Assembly: GCF_026965555.1 (NCBI RefSeq)
Contig: NZ_CP114040.1
Location: 8,778,001 to 8,842,000 of the forward strand
Direction: 5' to 3'
Source of the DNA: Nannocystis punicea
GTDB taxonomy: Bacteria > Myxococcota_A > Polyangia > Nannocystales > Nannocystaceae
Length of the DNA stretch: 64,000 nucleotides
A program made the translations under genes and the position numbers. The notes under the pieces are model-generated. The model worked only from the letters and a program-made list of their open reading frames with translations, did no database searches and was not told the origin of the DNA. The first letter of the stretch is position 1. Each line of letters opens with the position of its first letter. Below, piece by piece: positions 51,977 through 61,222 of the stretch.

Positions 51977-52819
51977 GTGCCCCGCGTGAGCGGCACCGAC
52001 CTCGCCTACGCGCTCGTGCTCGTGTCGGGCGTCCTGCATGCCACGGTCAACGCGATCCTCAAGGCCGGCAACGACAAGCTGGTCGGCCGCGCCCTCATCG
52101 ACGCCGCCAGCGCCGCGCTCGCCCTGCCCGCGCTCGCGTTCGTCCCGCTGCCGGCGGGCGCGTGGACCTGGCTGGTCGCCTCTCTGGCGATCCACCTCGT
52201 CTATCTCTACGCCCTCGTGCGCGCCTACGAGGTCAGCGACTTCTCGGCCGCCTATCCGGTGGCCCGCGGCGCCGCGCCGCTGCTCACCGCCGTCGTCGTC
52301 CTCGGCGTGTTCCACGAGCCCGCGCGCCCGCTCGAGCTGGCCGGCATCGTCGCCATCGGCGCCGGCATGCTCGCCATGGGCCTCGGCCGTCACCTCAGCC
52401 GCGCCGCCCTCGGCTGGTCGCTCCTCACCGGCGTGTGCATCGCCGGCTACACCGTCGTCGACGCCTGGGGCGTGCGCGCGGCCCCGTCCGGCCCCAGCTA
52501 CATCGCCTGGCTGTTCGTCCTCCACGGCACCGTCATCAGCACCGTGTTCGCCGCCCTCCGCGGCCCCGGCGTCCTCGCCATCGCCCGCGAGCAGTGGCGC
52601 CCCGGCGTCCTCGCCGGCGTGCTCAGCCTCGGCACCTACGGCCTCGCCCTCGCCGCCTACCGCCTCGGCCCCACCGCCCCGCTCGCCGCCCTCCGCGAGA
52701 CCAGCATCCTCGTCGCCACGGTCATCGCCGTCTTCTGGCTCAAAGAACAGGTGACCCCGCTGCGCGCCGCCGCGGCCGCCGCCATCGCCGCCGGCGCGGC
52801 GCTGATCCTCGCCGCGTGA
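51977..52819 (+). CDS. EamA/DMT-superfamily transporter
   Basis: 280 aa from GTG at 51977 (a second GTG lies three codons later). About ten hydrophobic helices in two five-helix halves are seen. Each half carries an EamA-like pattern: LYALVRAYEVSDFSAAYPVARGAAPLLTAV in the first, and YGLALAAYRLGPTAPLAALRETSILVATVI with the ending FWLKEQVTPLRAAAA in the second. The family exports amino acids, nucleotides or small metabolites. The gene stands alone, so the substrate is open. Confidence 0.94.
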   Translation: MPRVSGTDLAYALVLVSGVLHATVNAILKAGNDKLVGRALIDAASAALALPALAFVPLPAGAWTWLVASLAIHLVYLYALVRAYEVSDFSAAYPVARGAAPLLTAVVVLGVFHEPARPLELAGIVAIGAGMLAMGLGRHLSRAALGWSLLTGVCIAGYTVVDAWGVRAAPSGPSYIAWLFVLHGTVISTVFAALRGPGVLAIAREQWRPGVLAGVLSLGTYGLALAAYRLGPTAPLAALRETSILVATVIAVFWLKEQVTPLRAAAAAAIAAGAALILAA

Positions 52820-52856
52820 GCGAGCCCGATCGCAGGCGTTCCGGGCGTCCTCCCGG

Positions 52857-52894
52857 AGACATGTCCTCATGAACATGTTCAAACAGACATGTCT
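52857..52894. repeat. Three spaced ACATGT palindromes
   Basis: GACATGTC (52858-52865), GAACATGTTC (52871-52880) and AGACATGTCT (52885-52894) occur at about 14-bp spacing in the 354-bp gap 52820-53173. They are the outer halves of the dispersed palindrome repeated head to tail. The remainder of the gap shows no gene. Confidence 0.6.
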
Positions 52895-53173
52895 TGATGA
52901 TCACCCGAGCTCCGGCAGGCACGCGCTCGCCGCCCGCGGACCCGTGGCAGCGCTCGCTCGCGCGTCGTGAGCGAGCAGGCGACGGACTGCATCGTCCGTC
53001 CGAAGCAGCCGGGCTCGACGGCATCGACGAGCTCGGCGACCTCTGCGAATCACCGCGGGCCGCGAGCCGCGCCGGCGAGCGAGCGAAGCGAGAGCGGGTC
53101 CTCGGCAGATCACGCCACCAGGGATGCAGCGAGGGCTCCTCCAGTGTAAGAGAGTAACGGCGGCTCGCTGGGC

Positions 53174-55423
53174 ATGAGCGTGGAGACGAACCCTTCAGTG
53201 CCTCCGGAGCGTCTCTCTCCAGACGCGCCCGACGGCCTCGACTGCGACCGGGAGCCGATCCACACGCCCGGTTCGATCCAGCCGTTCGGGCTCCTGCTCG
53301 CGCTGTCCGAGCCCGGACTGGTCGTCCAGCAGATCAGCGCCAACGCCTCCGTCTTCCTCGGCCGCCCGCCAGAGGCGCTGCTCGGGCGCCCGGTCGCACA
53401 GATCCTGGATGGCGAATCGCTCGCGGCGTTGCGAGCCGCGACGCAGACCGTCCGCGAGGACGAGTTCCGACCGCAACACGTCACGGCGGCGGGCCGCGAG
53501 TTCGACGGGCTGCTGCACCGCCACCAGGGCGTGCTCCTCCTCGAGCTCGAGCCGTTCGATCCGGCCCAGCCGGAGCCGTCGCTGCGCGACCTGATCGGCT
53601 GCGCCCTGACGCGGATCGAGGCCGCACGGACGATCGATGCGCTCGTCGAGGCGCTCGTGCAGGAAGTGCAACGCCTGACCGGCTTCGACCGCGTGGTGGC
53701 GTATCGATTCGACCAGGCGGGGCACGGGGAGGTGATCGCCGAGGCGCGCCGCGACGACCTCGAGCCGTACCTCGGTCTACACTATCCGGCCTCCGACATC
53801 CCCCGGCAGGCCCGGCGGCTGTATACGCTCAATTGGCTGCGCATCATCCCGGACACCAGCTACCGGCCGGTCCCGCTCGTGCCGCCGCTGCGGCCCGACA
53901 CGGAGGCGCCGCTCGACCTCAGCTTCTCGATCCTCCGCAGCGTCTCGCCGATCCACGTCGAGTACATGCACAACATGGGGCTCAGCGCGTCGATGAGCGT
54001 CTCGCTGGTGCATCGCGGCGCCCTGTGGGGGCTGCTCAGCTGCGGGCACTACAGCGGGCCGCGGCACCTGCCGTACACGCTGCGAGGCGCCTGCGAAATG
54101 CTCGGCCGGGTCGCCTCGCTGCAGATCGCAGCCATGGCCGAGCTCGAGGAGCGCCGCTGCCGGGACGAGTGGCACAGCGTCCTCACCAGCCTCGAAGAGG
54201 CGATGCGCCGCGCCGGGAACGACGTGCTCGCGGGACTCGCAGCGCGAGGTCCCGAGCTGCTCGAGCTCGTCCCGGCGCACGGAGCCGCGATCTGCAGCGA
54301 CGCCGGCTGCACGCTCGTGGGTGAGACCCCGCCCCCGGAAGCGATCGAGAAGCTGGTCGCCTGGCTGTCGGACACCCCCTGCGCGCCGATCTTCCACACC
54401 GCGTCGCTGCCCCGGGATTTCCCCGGCGCCGCCGGCTTCGCGGAGGTGGCGAGCGGCCTGCTCGCGCTGCGACTGCCGCGGCCGCGCCCGCATTACGTGC
54501 TGTGGTTCCGCCCCGAGGTCGTGCGGTCGGTGGAATGGGGCGGCGATCCGAACAAGGCGTTCGAGCTCGGCGCGACGCGGCTCCACCCGCGCCGGTCGTT
54601 CGCCCTCTGGAAAGAGATCGTGCGGCAGAGCTCGTTGCCGTGGCGGCCCGGGGAGATTGAGGCGGCCGAAGAGCTGCGGCGCCGCGCGATCGAGATCGAT
54701 CTCGAGCTGCAGGTCGAGCGCGCCCACCTGGCGGTTCGCCTGCGCGACGACCTGGTCGCCGTCGTATCGCACGACCTGCGCAACCCGCTCGGCGTCATCC
54801 AGATGGCCGGTGCAGTCATCGCCCAGAGCATTCACGCCTGCGACACGCAGCCCGAGGAGCGGCGCGTCACGCTGGCGATCGACCGCATCCAGCGTTCGGC
54901 GACCACCATGAGCAACCTGATCGCGGACCTCCTCGACGTCGCCAAGATCGAGTCCGGCCGGTTCCAGATCTCGCTGCGGGACCAGGACGTCAAGCAGTTC
55001 CTCGACGAGTCGATCGGCATCCTTCGGCCGCTCGCGGAGCACAAGCGGATCGATATCCCTCCGGTCGCGGCCGCGCCCGGTCTGCGCGCCTTCATGGACC
55101 CCGACCGGATCTTCCAGGTGCTCTCGAACCTGATCGGCAACGCGATCAAGTTCACTCCGGAGGGCGGCACGATCACCGTCACCGCCGAGCAGCACGGCAA
55201 GGAGGTCGTGTTCCTCGTCCGGGACACCGGGGCCGGCGTCCCGGAGGAGCAGCGCGCCTGGATCTTCGACCGTTACTGGCAGGCGCGGCGAGCAGGGCAG
55301 AGCGGCGTCGGCCTCGGGCTGTTCATCGTGAGAGGCATCGTCGAGGCCCACGGTGGGCGCGTATGGGTCGACAGCGAGGTCGGCCGCGGCGCCGCATTCA
55401 GGTTCACGCTGCCGGCGGCCTGA
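53174..55423 (+). CDS. bphP: Bacteriophytochrome histidine kinase
   Basis: 749 aa. The photosensory module is complete: a PAS domain with the biliverdin-binding Cys at residue 24 (LDCDREPIHTPGSIQPFG), a GAF domain with the YPASDIPRQARRLY motif, and a PHY domain with HPRRSFALWKE. The output is a standard kinase: HisKA with VVSHDLRNPLG (His near 532) and HATPase_c (NLIGNAIKFTPEGG, VRDTGAGVP, GVGLGLFIVRG). No membrane helices. It is expected to absorb red/far-red light through covalently bound biliverdin. Neither a heme oxygenase nor a cognate response regulator is adjacent, so chromophore supply and signal output lie elsewhere. Confidence 0.96.
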   Translation: MSVETNPSVPPERLSPDAPDGLDCDREPIHTPGSIQPFGLLLALSEPGLVVQQISANASVFLGRPPEALLGRPVAQILDGESLAALRAATQTVREDEFRPQHVTAAGREFDGLLHRHQGVLLLELEPFDPAQPEPSLRDLIGCALTRIEAARTIDALVEALVQEVQRLTGFDRVVAYRFDQAGHGEVIAEARRDDLEPYLGLHYPASDIPRQARRLYTLNWLRIIPDTSYRPVPLVPPLRPDTEAPLDLSFSILRSVSPIHVEYMHNMGLSASMSVSLVHRGALWGLLSCGHYSGPRHLPYTLRGACEMLGRVASLQIAAMAELEERRCRDEWHSVLTSLEEAMRRAGNDVLAGLAARGPELLELVPAHGAAICSDAGCTLVGETPPPEAIEKLVAWLSDTPCAPIFHTASLPRDFPGAAGFAEVASGLLALRLPRPRPHYVLWFRPEVVRSVEWGGDPNKAFELGATRLHPRRSFALWKEIVRQSSLPWRPGEIEAAEELRRRAIEIDLELQVERAHLAVRLRDDLVAVVSHDLRNPLGVIQMAGAVIAQSIHACDTQPEERRVTLAIDRIQRSATTMSNLIADLLDVAKIESGRFQISLRDQDVKQFLDESIGILRPLAEHKRIDIPPVAAAPGLRAFMDPDRIFQVLSNLIGNAIKFTPEGGTITVTAEQHGKEVVFLVRDTGAGVPEEQRAWIFDRYWQARRAGQSGVGLGLFIVRGIVEAHGGRVWVDSEVGRGAAFRFTLPAA

Positions 55424-55524
55424 TGGCGCGCTCGCGTGCGCCGGCTCGCGCTCCCCACCGTGGCTGAGGGTCCGCGAGCGGCAGTTCCACGCCCATCACT
55501 CCCCCCGCTGCGCTCCCGCCTCGG

Positions 55525-55540
55525 CTGCCCTTTCGGACAG
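55525..55540. repeat. Degenerate palindromic repeat CTGCCC-TTTC-GGACAG
   Basis: One mismatch in 6-bp arms, between the convergent phytochrome and monooxygenase-like genes. Confidence 0.45.
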
Positions 55541-55564
55541 GCGCTCGCGGCTCCGCGGCCCCGC

Positions 55565-55855
55565 TCACACCTCGTAGCGCTCGCGCGTCGGCTGGCCCTC
55601 GACCAATTTAAAAAATGCCACCGACGGGTCGTCCTGCCCCTTGTAGTGCTTCGCCAGCGCGCCTTGCAGGGCCGCGAGGTCGCGCCAGCGCTCGAGCATC
55701 ACCAGCACGTCCGGATCGGCGTGGCCGACGAACAGCTCGTACTGCTCGCACCCGTCCTCGCCGCGGACCTTGTCGATGATCGGGCCGAACCCGTCGATGA
55801 ACGCCTGCGCCGCGCCCCGCTGGACGCGAAACGTGATGACCTGCCGGATCGCCAT
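55565..55855 (-). CDS. ABM-domain (antibiotic biosynthesis monooxygenase-like) protein
   Basis: 96 aa from the ATG at 55855 with AGGAGG about 9 nt upstream. The dimeric ferredoxin-like fold is clear: QVITFRVQRGAAQAFIDGFG, DGCEQYELFVGHADPDVLVM, LERWRDLAALQGALAKHYKG. The family contains cofactor-free monooxygenases and heme-handling proteins, and many members of unknown role. The exporter at 12032-13669 carries a related domain at its C-terminus. Convergent with the phytochrome gene. Confidence 0.94.
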   Translation of the reverse strand: MAIRQVITFRVQRGAAQAFIDGFGPIIDKVRGEDGCEQYELFVGHADPDVLVMLERWRDLAALQGALAKHYKGQDDPSVAFFKLVEGQPTRERYEV

Positions 55856-55966
55856 GGCCGTGCCTCCTGAGGCCCTGAAACACACCACAGGCCGCCTCCG
55901 TCGCCCATGAGCGCGATCGCGCGCCGACGCGAGTTCACGCACGCGCGTGCGGCGAAGAGGCGAGCC

Positions 55967-55980
55967 TGTCCCAAGAGACA
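55967..55980. repeat. Palindromic repeat copy TGTCC-CAAG-AGACA
   Basis: One mismatch; about 110 bp upstream of the ABM-domain gene. Confidence 0.55.
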
Positions 55981-56074
55981 TGCCGTGAACACGAGCCTCG
56001 GCGACGCGATGAGCTCGTCGCTACCACAGCCGGGCCGTGCCGCGAGCCGGCCCGGTTCGACGGAGCGCGTCGGC

Positions 56075-57526
56075 TCATGGCCCCGTGCGTAGGATCTGCG
56101 CCGTTGTTCCGGCGACCCCGACGATGTCCGCCTTGCCGTCGCCGTCGAGGTCCCCCGTCGCCAGGCCCGACGCGTACCAGCCGACTTTTGCCTGGATGCA
56201 GGGCGCATCGACGTAGAGGATGTGGAGCGCCAACGAGTCCCCCTCGACCGCCAGCAGATCGCCGCGGCCGTCGCCGTCGATGTCCGCGATCGGCCCGAGG
56301 CGGATCGGCGCCTCGACCAGGAAGCGGGACCCGAGCATGAGCTGCGGCCACGTCTGGATCTGCCCTGAGCCGACCAGTGCGCGGTGAGCGACGACATCGG
56401 CCGCAGCGTCGCCGTCGATGTCGCCGACCGCGACGTGGTCGTAGGGCGTCGCGCCCGCGCCGGGCAGCGTCGCCACCGCCGTGAAACCGATCCCCGGTGC
56501 GTACTCGAGGACCTCCGCGCCCAGCGTCTCGGCGCGCGTCACCACCACGTCGAGCCTCGGCTCGCCCGCGACCGCCCCCACCGCGAACACGAACGGCTCG
56601 TCCCCGGGCACGTCGTGAGGCTCGGCCGTGAACTCGCCCATCCCGTCGCCGCGGTACAGCACGATCTCGGCGTCATACGAGCCGTTCAGCATCACCAGAT
56701 CGGGGTTCGCGTCGCCGTCGAAGTCGCCGGCCCGCAGGATGTTCGGAGGGAAAGGCAAGCTCGACAAGACCGGCTCGGCGAACGACCCCGCCTGTCCGAA
56801 GAGCAAGCTCAGCTCTGCGGGCTCCGACCAGCGATCGATCGCCAGATCGGGTGACCCGTCGGTGTCGAAGTCGGCGATCGCCAGCGATTGATGCGACATC
56901 TCCAGCCCGGTCGGGTAGGTGGTGCCGGGGAGGAAGCCGCCGTCGCCGTCGCCGAGCGCCACCTCGACCCTGGAGTCCGCGGCGAGCAGCGCCACCAGGT
57001 CGAGCGCCCCGTCACCGTCGAGGTCCACCAGCTCCACCTGGGTCGCCGCGCCCTGGAGCTCGAGCTCCGACACCATCAGGGGCTGGCGGTCGCACACCGG
57101 GATCGACGGGAGCGGCGCGCAGAAGCCGTCCTCGCCGCACTCCTCCCCCTCCTCGCATTCGCCGTCGAAGCCGCAGCGGTCGGCATTGCACGGCCACGGC
57201 TCGCCGCGCTCGCACAGGTGGCAAGCCGACCAGTTGAGGTCGCAAACGTCGAAGTCCACCCATCCCTCGCAGATCTGCGCCCCCGGCTGGCCGTCGACCT
57301 CGCAATCCTGAGTCTCGCCCTCGTAACATTCACAGTCGAGGCCGTCGTAGGAATCGTCGTACGGGTCGGAGTCCGAGGATGGAAAACCTCCGTCGGTCGG
57401 CGTGTCGGAGCTCGTCGAACCGGAGCTCGTCGTTCCCGACGTACTACCATCCGTCTCGGCCGGTACATCCGGCCCGCAAGCAGTCAAACACAAACCAGCC
57501 GCCAGCAATTCTACTCGTATGCGCAT
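56075..57526 (-). CDS. FG-GAP/VCBS propeller lipoprotein
   Basis: 483 aa from the ATG at 57526 (one at 57538 is also possible). The signal peptide ends in LCLTAC, a lipobox. A Ser/Thr/Asp-rich linker and a Cys-rich segment follow (CECYEGETQDCEVDG, CHLCERGEPWPCNADRCGFD), the kind of disulfide-rich region common in this organism's lipoproteins. From about residue 165 there are six or so FG-GAP/VCBS repeats, each with an Asp-rich calcium-binding loop (DLDGDGALDLV, DFDTDGSPDLA, DFDGDANPDLV, DIDGDAAADVV, DIDGDGRGDLL, DLDGDGKADIV). A calcium-stabilised beta-propeller on the cell surface is expected; the ligand is unknown. Confidence 0.94.
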   Translation of the reverse strand: MRIRVELLAAGLCLTACGPDVPAETDGSTSGTTSSGSTSSDTPTDGGFPSSDSDPYDDSYDGLDCECYEGETQDCEVDGQPGAQICEGWVDFDVCDLNWSACHLCERGEPWPCNADRCGFDGECEEGEECGEDGFCAPLPSIPVCDRQPLMVSELELQGAATQVELVDLDGDGALDLVALLAADSRVEVALGDGDGGFLPGTTYPTGLEMSHQSLAIADFDTDGSPDLAIDRWSEPAELSLLFGQAGSFAEPVLSSLPFPPNILRAGDFDGDANPDLVMLNGSYDAEIVLYRGDGMGEFTAEPHDVPGDEPFVFAVGAVAGEPRLDVVVTRAETLGAEVLEYAPGIGFTAVATLPGAGATPYDHVAVGDIDGDAAADVVAHRALVGSGQIQTWPQLMLGSRFLVEAPIRLGPIADIDGDGRGDLLAVEGDSLALHILYVDAPCIQAKVGWYASGLATGDLDGDGKADIVGVAGTTAQILRTGP

Positions 57527-57618
57527 GCCCTCGATCATGCCACGAACCGCCGCTCGCGGACCATGGAGCAACCGCCGTGCGTGGCTGCTCCAGCAGTAAC
57601 TCGGTGCGTTTCGGGGTT

Positions 57619-59109
57619 TCACCGGCGAAAGCTTCGGCCCTGCTCGCGCCGCCGCCGCAACAGCGGCACCAGCAGCAACCAGACCGGCGGCCCCGTCCAG
57701 CCGGTCGTCGCGCACGCGCAGCCGCTGTCGGCCGTGTCCGTCCCGGCCGTCGCCGCGTCCTCGGCCGTCGTGCTGCTCGTCGGATCGCCGCCGCTCGACC
57801 CTTGCGACTCGCCCGCCCCCGTCAGCACCTCGCCGCCGGAGCTCGAGCTCGTCGGCTCCTCGCTCCCGCTGCTGCCGTCGCTCCCGCTCTCGTCGCCGCT
57901 GCTGCTGCTCGTCTCCTCCGGCGCGTAGTCGTCGGCCACGTCCCAGAAGCCGTCGTCGTTCACGGGGGGCGGGCCCATCGCTCCGGTCGAAAACGTGAAG
58001 CTCCACCCCGCCAGCGACTCGCCGTGGATCGTCTGCACGCCAGGGTCGACGGTCACCACATAGACCTCGTCGGCCAGCAGGTCACTGGTCGGCTTGATGT
58101 GGACCACGTGCGACGATTCGCCGTAGAACAGATCGATCTCGATCGGCGCCTCGACGTCGGCCGAATCGACCACGTGGAATTGGCTGGCGCTCAGCGCCGC
58201 CTCGTCGAGCCCGCGGGCGAACACCACCGAGATCCACGACTCGATCGACGCCGCCGGCGTCGCGTGCCCGCTCCCGCCGTCGACCGGGAATGTCCACAGC
58301 ACCGGCCGCGGCAGTGATTCGCCGTGGATCAGCGCCCAGTTGCTCTGCCAGTAGCGGCGGGCGATCTGCGCCTCGCTCGGCGGATTGCCGGGCACCGCCG
58401 GATCGTCGTCGTGCGCCGCCGCCCACGGGAAGTCCGCCTCCGCGTCCGCCAGCCCCTCCGGGTCGGCCGCGATCGCCGACACCGCGTGGATGGCGAACCC
58501 GACCAGCCCCACCTTCTGCGCCATGCTGCCGCCGTCGATCGTCTTGCCGACGACCGACTCGAACAGCGCCAGCAGCGGCGCCGTCGGCAGCCACAGCGTC
58601 GGCACCTCGCCGGGCCCGGTCGCGCCGGCCCACATCACGTCGGAGTCCTGATCGAACTCCGAATGATCCTTCGCCTCGTAGAACTCCGAGCGCTCGAAGA
58701 ACATCGCGTCGTACGTCTGGTCGGCGATCCCGTGCGACGTCATCCCCAAATAGAACGCCAGGTGCAGCCGCGCCTCGTCCGACCACGGCGGCGCGAAGTT
58801 GTCGCCGATCCACCGCCGATACGCCTCCTGCACCGGCTCCCAGTGCGACGATTCGCCCGCGTCGCCCTCGTCCGCGGTCGCCCCCGGCGTATAACCCCAG
58901 TCGGGGAACATCGTCCCCGTGTAGAGCGCCTGCCGCAGCGCCGGATCGCCGACCAGCGCCCGCAGCGACCCGTCTGCCGGCACCAGCTCCGCCGCGGTCT
59001 TCGAGATCCACTGGTGCGACACGTTGCCGTTGGCCACCGCCTCCGCCGGCAGCGACGCCGCACACCCGAGCACGAGACCGAATCGCCACGACCACTGTCG
59101 ACGCGCCAT
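57619..59109 (-). CDS. Zinc-dependent phospholipase C-like protein with MYXO-CTERM-like tail
   Basis: 496 aa from the ATG at 59109; upstream extension is non-coding. A signal peptide (RFGLVLGCAASLPAEAVA) precedes NVSHQWISKTAAELV. The FPDWGY, SSHWEPV and LAFYLGMTSHGIADQTYDAMF segments resemble the His/Asp/Trp zinc ligands of the bacterial zinc phospholipase C/S1-P1 fold. Residues about 280-380 are an Ig-like (Big_5/SbsA type) domain ending in WSFTFSTG. A Ser/Gly/Asp-rich linker then leads to a C-terminal signal with GCAC, a hydrophobic helix and an Arg cluster (LLRRRREQGRSFRR), which is the MYXO-CTERM pattern for surface retention and processing. Probably attacks lipids of prey or debris. Confidence 0.88.
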   Translation of the reverse strand: MARRQWSWRFGLVLGCAASLPAEAVANGNVSHQWISKTAAELVPADGSLRALVGDPALRQALYTGTMFPDWGYTPGATADEGDAGESSHWEPVQEAYRRWIGDNFAPPWSDEARLHLAFYLGMTSHGIADQTYDAMFFERSEFYEAKDHSEFDQDSDVMWAGATGPGEVPTLWLPTAPLLALFESVVGKTIDGGSMAQKVGLVGFAIHAVSAIAADPEGLADAEADFPWAAAHDDDPAVPGNPPSEAQIARRYWQSNWALIHGESLPRPVLWTFPVDGGSGHATPAASIESWISVVFARGLDEAALSASQFHVVDSADVEAPIEIDLFYGESSHVVHIKPTSDLLADEVYVVTVDPGVQTIHGESLAGWSFTFSTGAMGPPPVNDDGFWDVADDYAPEETSSSSGDESGSDGSSGSEEPTSSSSGGEVLTGAGESQGSSGGDPTSSTTAEDAATAGTDTADSGCACATTGWTGPPVWLLLVPLLRRRREQGRSFRR

Positions 59110-59363
59110 GCCGGTGACGCTACCCGACCTCGCGCGCGCCCACCAGCCCTCGCGCGCCGACGCCCCCGCGTCACCGCGCCGTGAATCCCGCGTCGCCGAC
59201 GCGGCCGCCGAGCGGAGGACAGGCCCGACATCCTCGCTGGCCCCGAGCGGAATCGTCGATATGCCGACTGCGACGCCCTGGATCGCACGAGCGTATCGAT
59301 CGCCGAGGTGTCGCGCCCCGTCCGCTACCGTGTTATGCACGGAAGCCTCGAGGATCCTGCCTC

Positions 59364-60368
59364 ATGCGCACCTCTTCCCTCGCAATCCTGGTGCTCGTCG
59401 CGACGAGCGCTTGTCGAGGTGAGAGCACGCCCCAGGGCCAGCCCGTCCCGAGAAGCGCCGTCGCCGAACCCGTGCCCGACCGCAACGAGGAGCCGCCGCA
59501 AGCCGTCGCGGAGCCTCGCGCCGACGTCGCACCCGAGCCCCACGAGCCCCTCCTCGACGCGGGCTCTGCCGGCGCCGCATCCTCGACCGCCACAGATCCG
59601 GCCCACGGGCTCGCCGTCGCGTGGTTCGACTCGAGCCTCGCGCCGGACGCATTGATCCTGCTGTGCGACTCGACCGCGCCGTGGGTGCACAACGACCTCG
59701 ACAGTCGAACCTCGTGCGTCCCCGACGGACAGGCGGTGCACGTGCTCGACCCTCACGGCCTCGAGCGATGGTCCGTACGGGCGCGCGAGCGACAAGGTCG
59801 CTTCCTCGAGCCCGAGCTCGTCCGCCCCGACGCCCGGTATCCCGCGGCCTCGATGCCCGTGCTCGTCATGACCGAACCTCCTCGCGCATCGAACCCGCGT
59901 CTGGTCCCGCTCCGCGCGGCGCGGCCTTCGAACCGGACCCGCGCTGCCGCGAGCGCCGTCGCAAGCGCGGCCGCTGCGGCCCATGGCGAGCTCGAGGCCG
60001 ACCTGCCGCTCACCGCAAAGGCCGAGATTCACGGCACCTTCGGCGGCGGTGCCGACACCGTCGCCGTCTTCCAGGTCGGCGAATCTGCGCCCGACCTCGC
60101 TGGTCATCAGGTTCTGGCCGCGCTGTCGCAGGGGAAGCTCGTGGGCTTGTTCGACGCGTCACCGCTGGCGTGGAGCGGATACGAGCTCGTCGGCGCGACC
60201 GACCTCGAAGGCGACGGCCACCAGGAGCTGCTGTGGTGGGCCGTGGCCGAGGGCGTCGGCATCGGCCTCAACCTCACCTATTTCTCCGACGGCGAGCACA
60301 AGCTGCACAACCTGTTCGCGTGCGAGTGCGGCCTGGCCTTCCGGTCCGCCTATCCTCGTCGCGGCTAG
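59364..60368 (+). CDS. Lipoprotein of unknown function
   Basis: 334 aa from the ATG at 59364. The signal peptide ends in VATSAC (lipobox). Residues about 20-80 are a Pro/Glu/Ala-rich linker. The rest contains a DSTAPWVHNDLDSRTSCV segment, an Ala-rich helix (AAASAVASAAAAAHGELEAD) and a C-terminal part with GATDLEGDGHQELLWWAV, which resembles one FG-GAP/VCBS-like repeat. I do not recognise the whole. It is divergent from the phospholipase-like gene; the ECF sigma gene starts 299 bp after its stop, and that gap shows nothing I recognise. Confidence 0.85.
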   Translation: MRTSSLAILVLVATSACRGESTPQGQPVPRSAVAEPVPDRNEEPPQAVAEPRADVAPEPHEPLLDAGSAGAASSTATDPAHGLAVAWFDSSLAPDALILLCDSTAPWVHNDLDSRTSCVPDGQAVHVLDPHGLERWSVRARERQGRFLEPELVRPDARYPAASMPVLVMTEPPRASNPRLVPLRAARPSNRTRAAASAVASAAAAAHGELEADLPLTAKAEIHGTFGGGADTVAVFQVGESAPDLAGHQVLAALSQGKLVGLFDASPLAWSGYELVGATDLEGDGHQELLWWAVAEGVGIGLNLTYFSDGEHKLHNLFACECGLAFRSAYPRRG

Positions 60369-60667
60369 CCCGGTCGTGCGACAATCCATTCACCGAATCG
60401 ATCCACCTCGACCCGTCGCATTCGCCGAGCCTTCGCGGAGTTGCGACGAGCGCCATATCGTTCGTCGGACGGTACCAAGCCACCCCGCACTGCCCACATT
60501 CCGCCGGCGCCAGCTCGTCCTCGCGGTGGACCGGCCTCGCGCGCCCCCGCGACCAGCGCCGGCCTGGACGCGCCACGGTCTGCACGAGAGGACCCTCTCC
60601 CGCCGAGCGCAGTTCGCGGCCCCGCGAGCGGAACTCCGCGGCCCGAGTTCTCGTTGACGCCACGAAC

Positions 60668-61222
60668 ATGTCCGACGACGACGCCGACGTGTGCGCGCGG
60701 GCCGTGCGGGGCGACCGGGACGCCTTCCGGCTCCTCGTCGTCCGGCACCAGCACGCCGTCCACGCCGTCCTCGCGCAGATGCTCCTGCGCGGGGCCGTCG
60801 CCGACGTCGAGGACCTGGCGCAGGAGACCTTCCTCCGCGTGCACCGGTCGCTGCCTCGCTTCGAGGACCGCGGGCCCGGGAGCCTCAAGAAGTGGATCGT
60901 CACCATCGCGGCCAGGATTGCGATCGATCATTTGCGCCGCCGTCGCTCGCAGGTCGAATCGTTCGATGAGTCGAACCATCCGGCGCCGACCGCAGGCGCC
61001 GACGAGCTGGCCCGATTTCGCCGGCTCGGCGAGCGCGTCGAGGAGGCGCTCGCCGACCTCGGCGCCGAGCAGCGCAGCGTCCTGGTCCTGCGCCAGCTCC
61101 ACGGCCTCGAATACCAGGAGATCGCCGACGCGCTGCAGATCGATCTGGGGACGGTCAAATCACGACTCCACCGCGCCCGCGCCCGCCTTCACCAACTCTT
61201 GCCCGAGGAGCGCTGTGGCTGA
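60668..61222 (+). CDS. ECF-type RNA polymerase sigma factor
   Basis: 184 aa from the ATG at 60668. Region 2 is clear (DRDAFRLLVVRHQHAVHAVL, DVEDLAQETFLRVHRSLPRF, WIVTIAARIAIDHLRRRR) and region 4 has LHGLEYQEIADALQIDLGTV followed by KSRLHRARARLHQLL. No extra C-terminal domain. The anti-sigma gene begins with a GTG that overlaps its stop, and a serine-hydrolase lipoprotein follows 16 bp later, so the three form one unit in which the sigma factor probably activates its own operon in response to an envelope signal. Confidence 0.95.
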   Translation: MSDDDADVCARAVRGDRDAFRLLVVRHQHAVHAVLAQMLLRGAVADVEDLAQETFLRVHRSLPRFEDRGPGSLKKWIVTIAARIAIDHLRRRRSQVESFDESNHPAPTAGADELARFRRLGERVEEALADLGAEQRSVLVLRQLHGLEYQEIADALQIDLGTVKSRLHRARARLHQLLPEERCG

